Assembly (NCBI GenBank): GCA_028716305.1
Contig: JAQUQA010000101.1
Location: forward strand, 1 to 5,051
Length of the DNA: 5,051 nucleotides
Source: Candidatus Omnitrophota bacterium
GTDB lineage: Bacteria; Omnitrophota; Gorgyraeia; Gygaellales; Profunditerraquicolaceae
Reading direction: 5' to 3'
This document shows, in pieces, positions 4,953 through 5,051 of this stretch. The stretch's first letter is position 1. Every line of letters begins with the position of its first letter. The translations under genes and the position numbers were made by a program. The notes under the pieces are model-generated. The model saw only the letters and a program-made list of their open reading frames with translations, searched no databases and was not told where the DNA came from.

Positions 4953-5051
4953 TTAATATTGCTGATCCGGATTAAAATCAGAGTCGCTTAAACCTGTGTT
5001 TAGCTGAATATTCTCATAAACCGCGGTATCTACCAAATTCCCCGATGTGAG
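4953..5051 (-). CDS. C-terminal end of a possible LolA-like lipoprotein carrier
   Basis: The minus strand from the window edge is open for 32 codons and ends at TAA (4955-4953). The peptide includes VDTAVYENIQLNTGLSD followed by SDFNPDQQY. The pattern of a beta strand, then Asn-X-Gly-Leu-X-Asp-X-X-Phe, closely resembles the C-terminus of LolA/outer-membrane lipoprotein-sorting proteins, which carry lipoproteins or lipids across the periplasm. With only the tail visible, this is a tentative family call. It directly precedes membrane protein B (14-base gap), which fits an envelope-related operon. Confidence 0.5.
   Translation of the reverse strand, partial: LTSGNLVDTAVYENIQLNTGLSDSDFNPDQQY

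Overview
The window looks like chromosome from a Gram-negative-type, probably uncultured bacterium. It has sigma70-style promoters, good Shine-Dalgarno sites, an exported lipase-like protein and what looks like the end of a LolA-like periplasmic carrier gene. Base composition is moderate and patchy, from about 35-40% to about 50% GC. The phylum cannot be fixed from sequence alone; an Omnitrophota-like lineage is only a guess.

Layout. Positions 1-120 hold the start of an unrecognised minus-strand gene. Positions 121-358 are a divergent regulatory region with a good promoter on each strand and three copies of a TTGGTAGA-centred motif. Positions 359-937 encode an XRE-type helix-turn-helix regulator with a C-terminal cupin domain, plausibly controlling itself and the divergent gene. 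A GGAC/GTCC hairpin (942-974) fills the gap between this gene and the convergent lipase gene. From 5051 down to 1006 all genes lie on the minus strand: the last 32 codons of a possible LolA-like protein, membrane protein B (4465-4938), a REP-associated Y1/HUH transposase (3835-4326), membrane protein A (3252-3725) and a secreted alpha/beta hydrolase with C-terminal beta domains (1006-3255). A overlaps the hydrolase gene by 4 bases (ATGA), so the two are probably made together.

The most notable structure is the 691-bp transposase unit (3758-4448). It has 55-bp inverted ends, each made of a perfect 17-bp block and a perfect 11-bp block separated by exactly 27 unrelated bases. The hairpin at 942-974 shares the same GGAC-N-GTT core and may be a non-autonomous REP-like relative. 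The unit sits between A and B, which are paralogues: their N-terminal coding DNA is identical over 99 bp while their C-terminal halves have diverged strongly. This suggests a duplicated membrane-protein gene in a lipase/envelope operon, split by a REP-type element and partly homogenised. No CRISPR array, tRNA or rRNA was seen.
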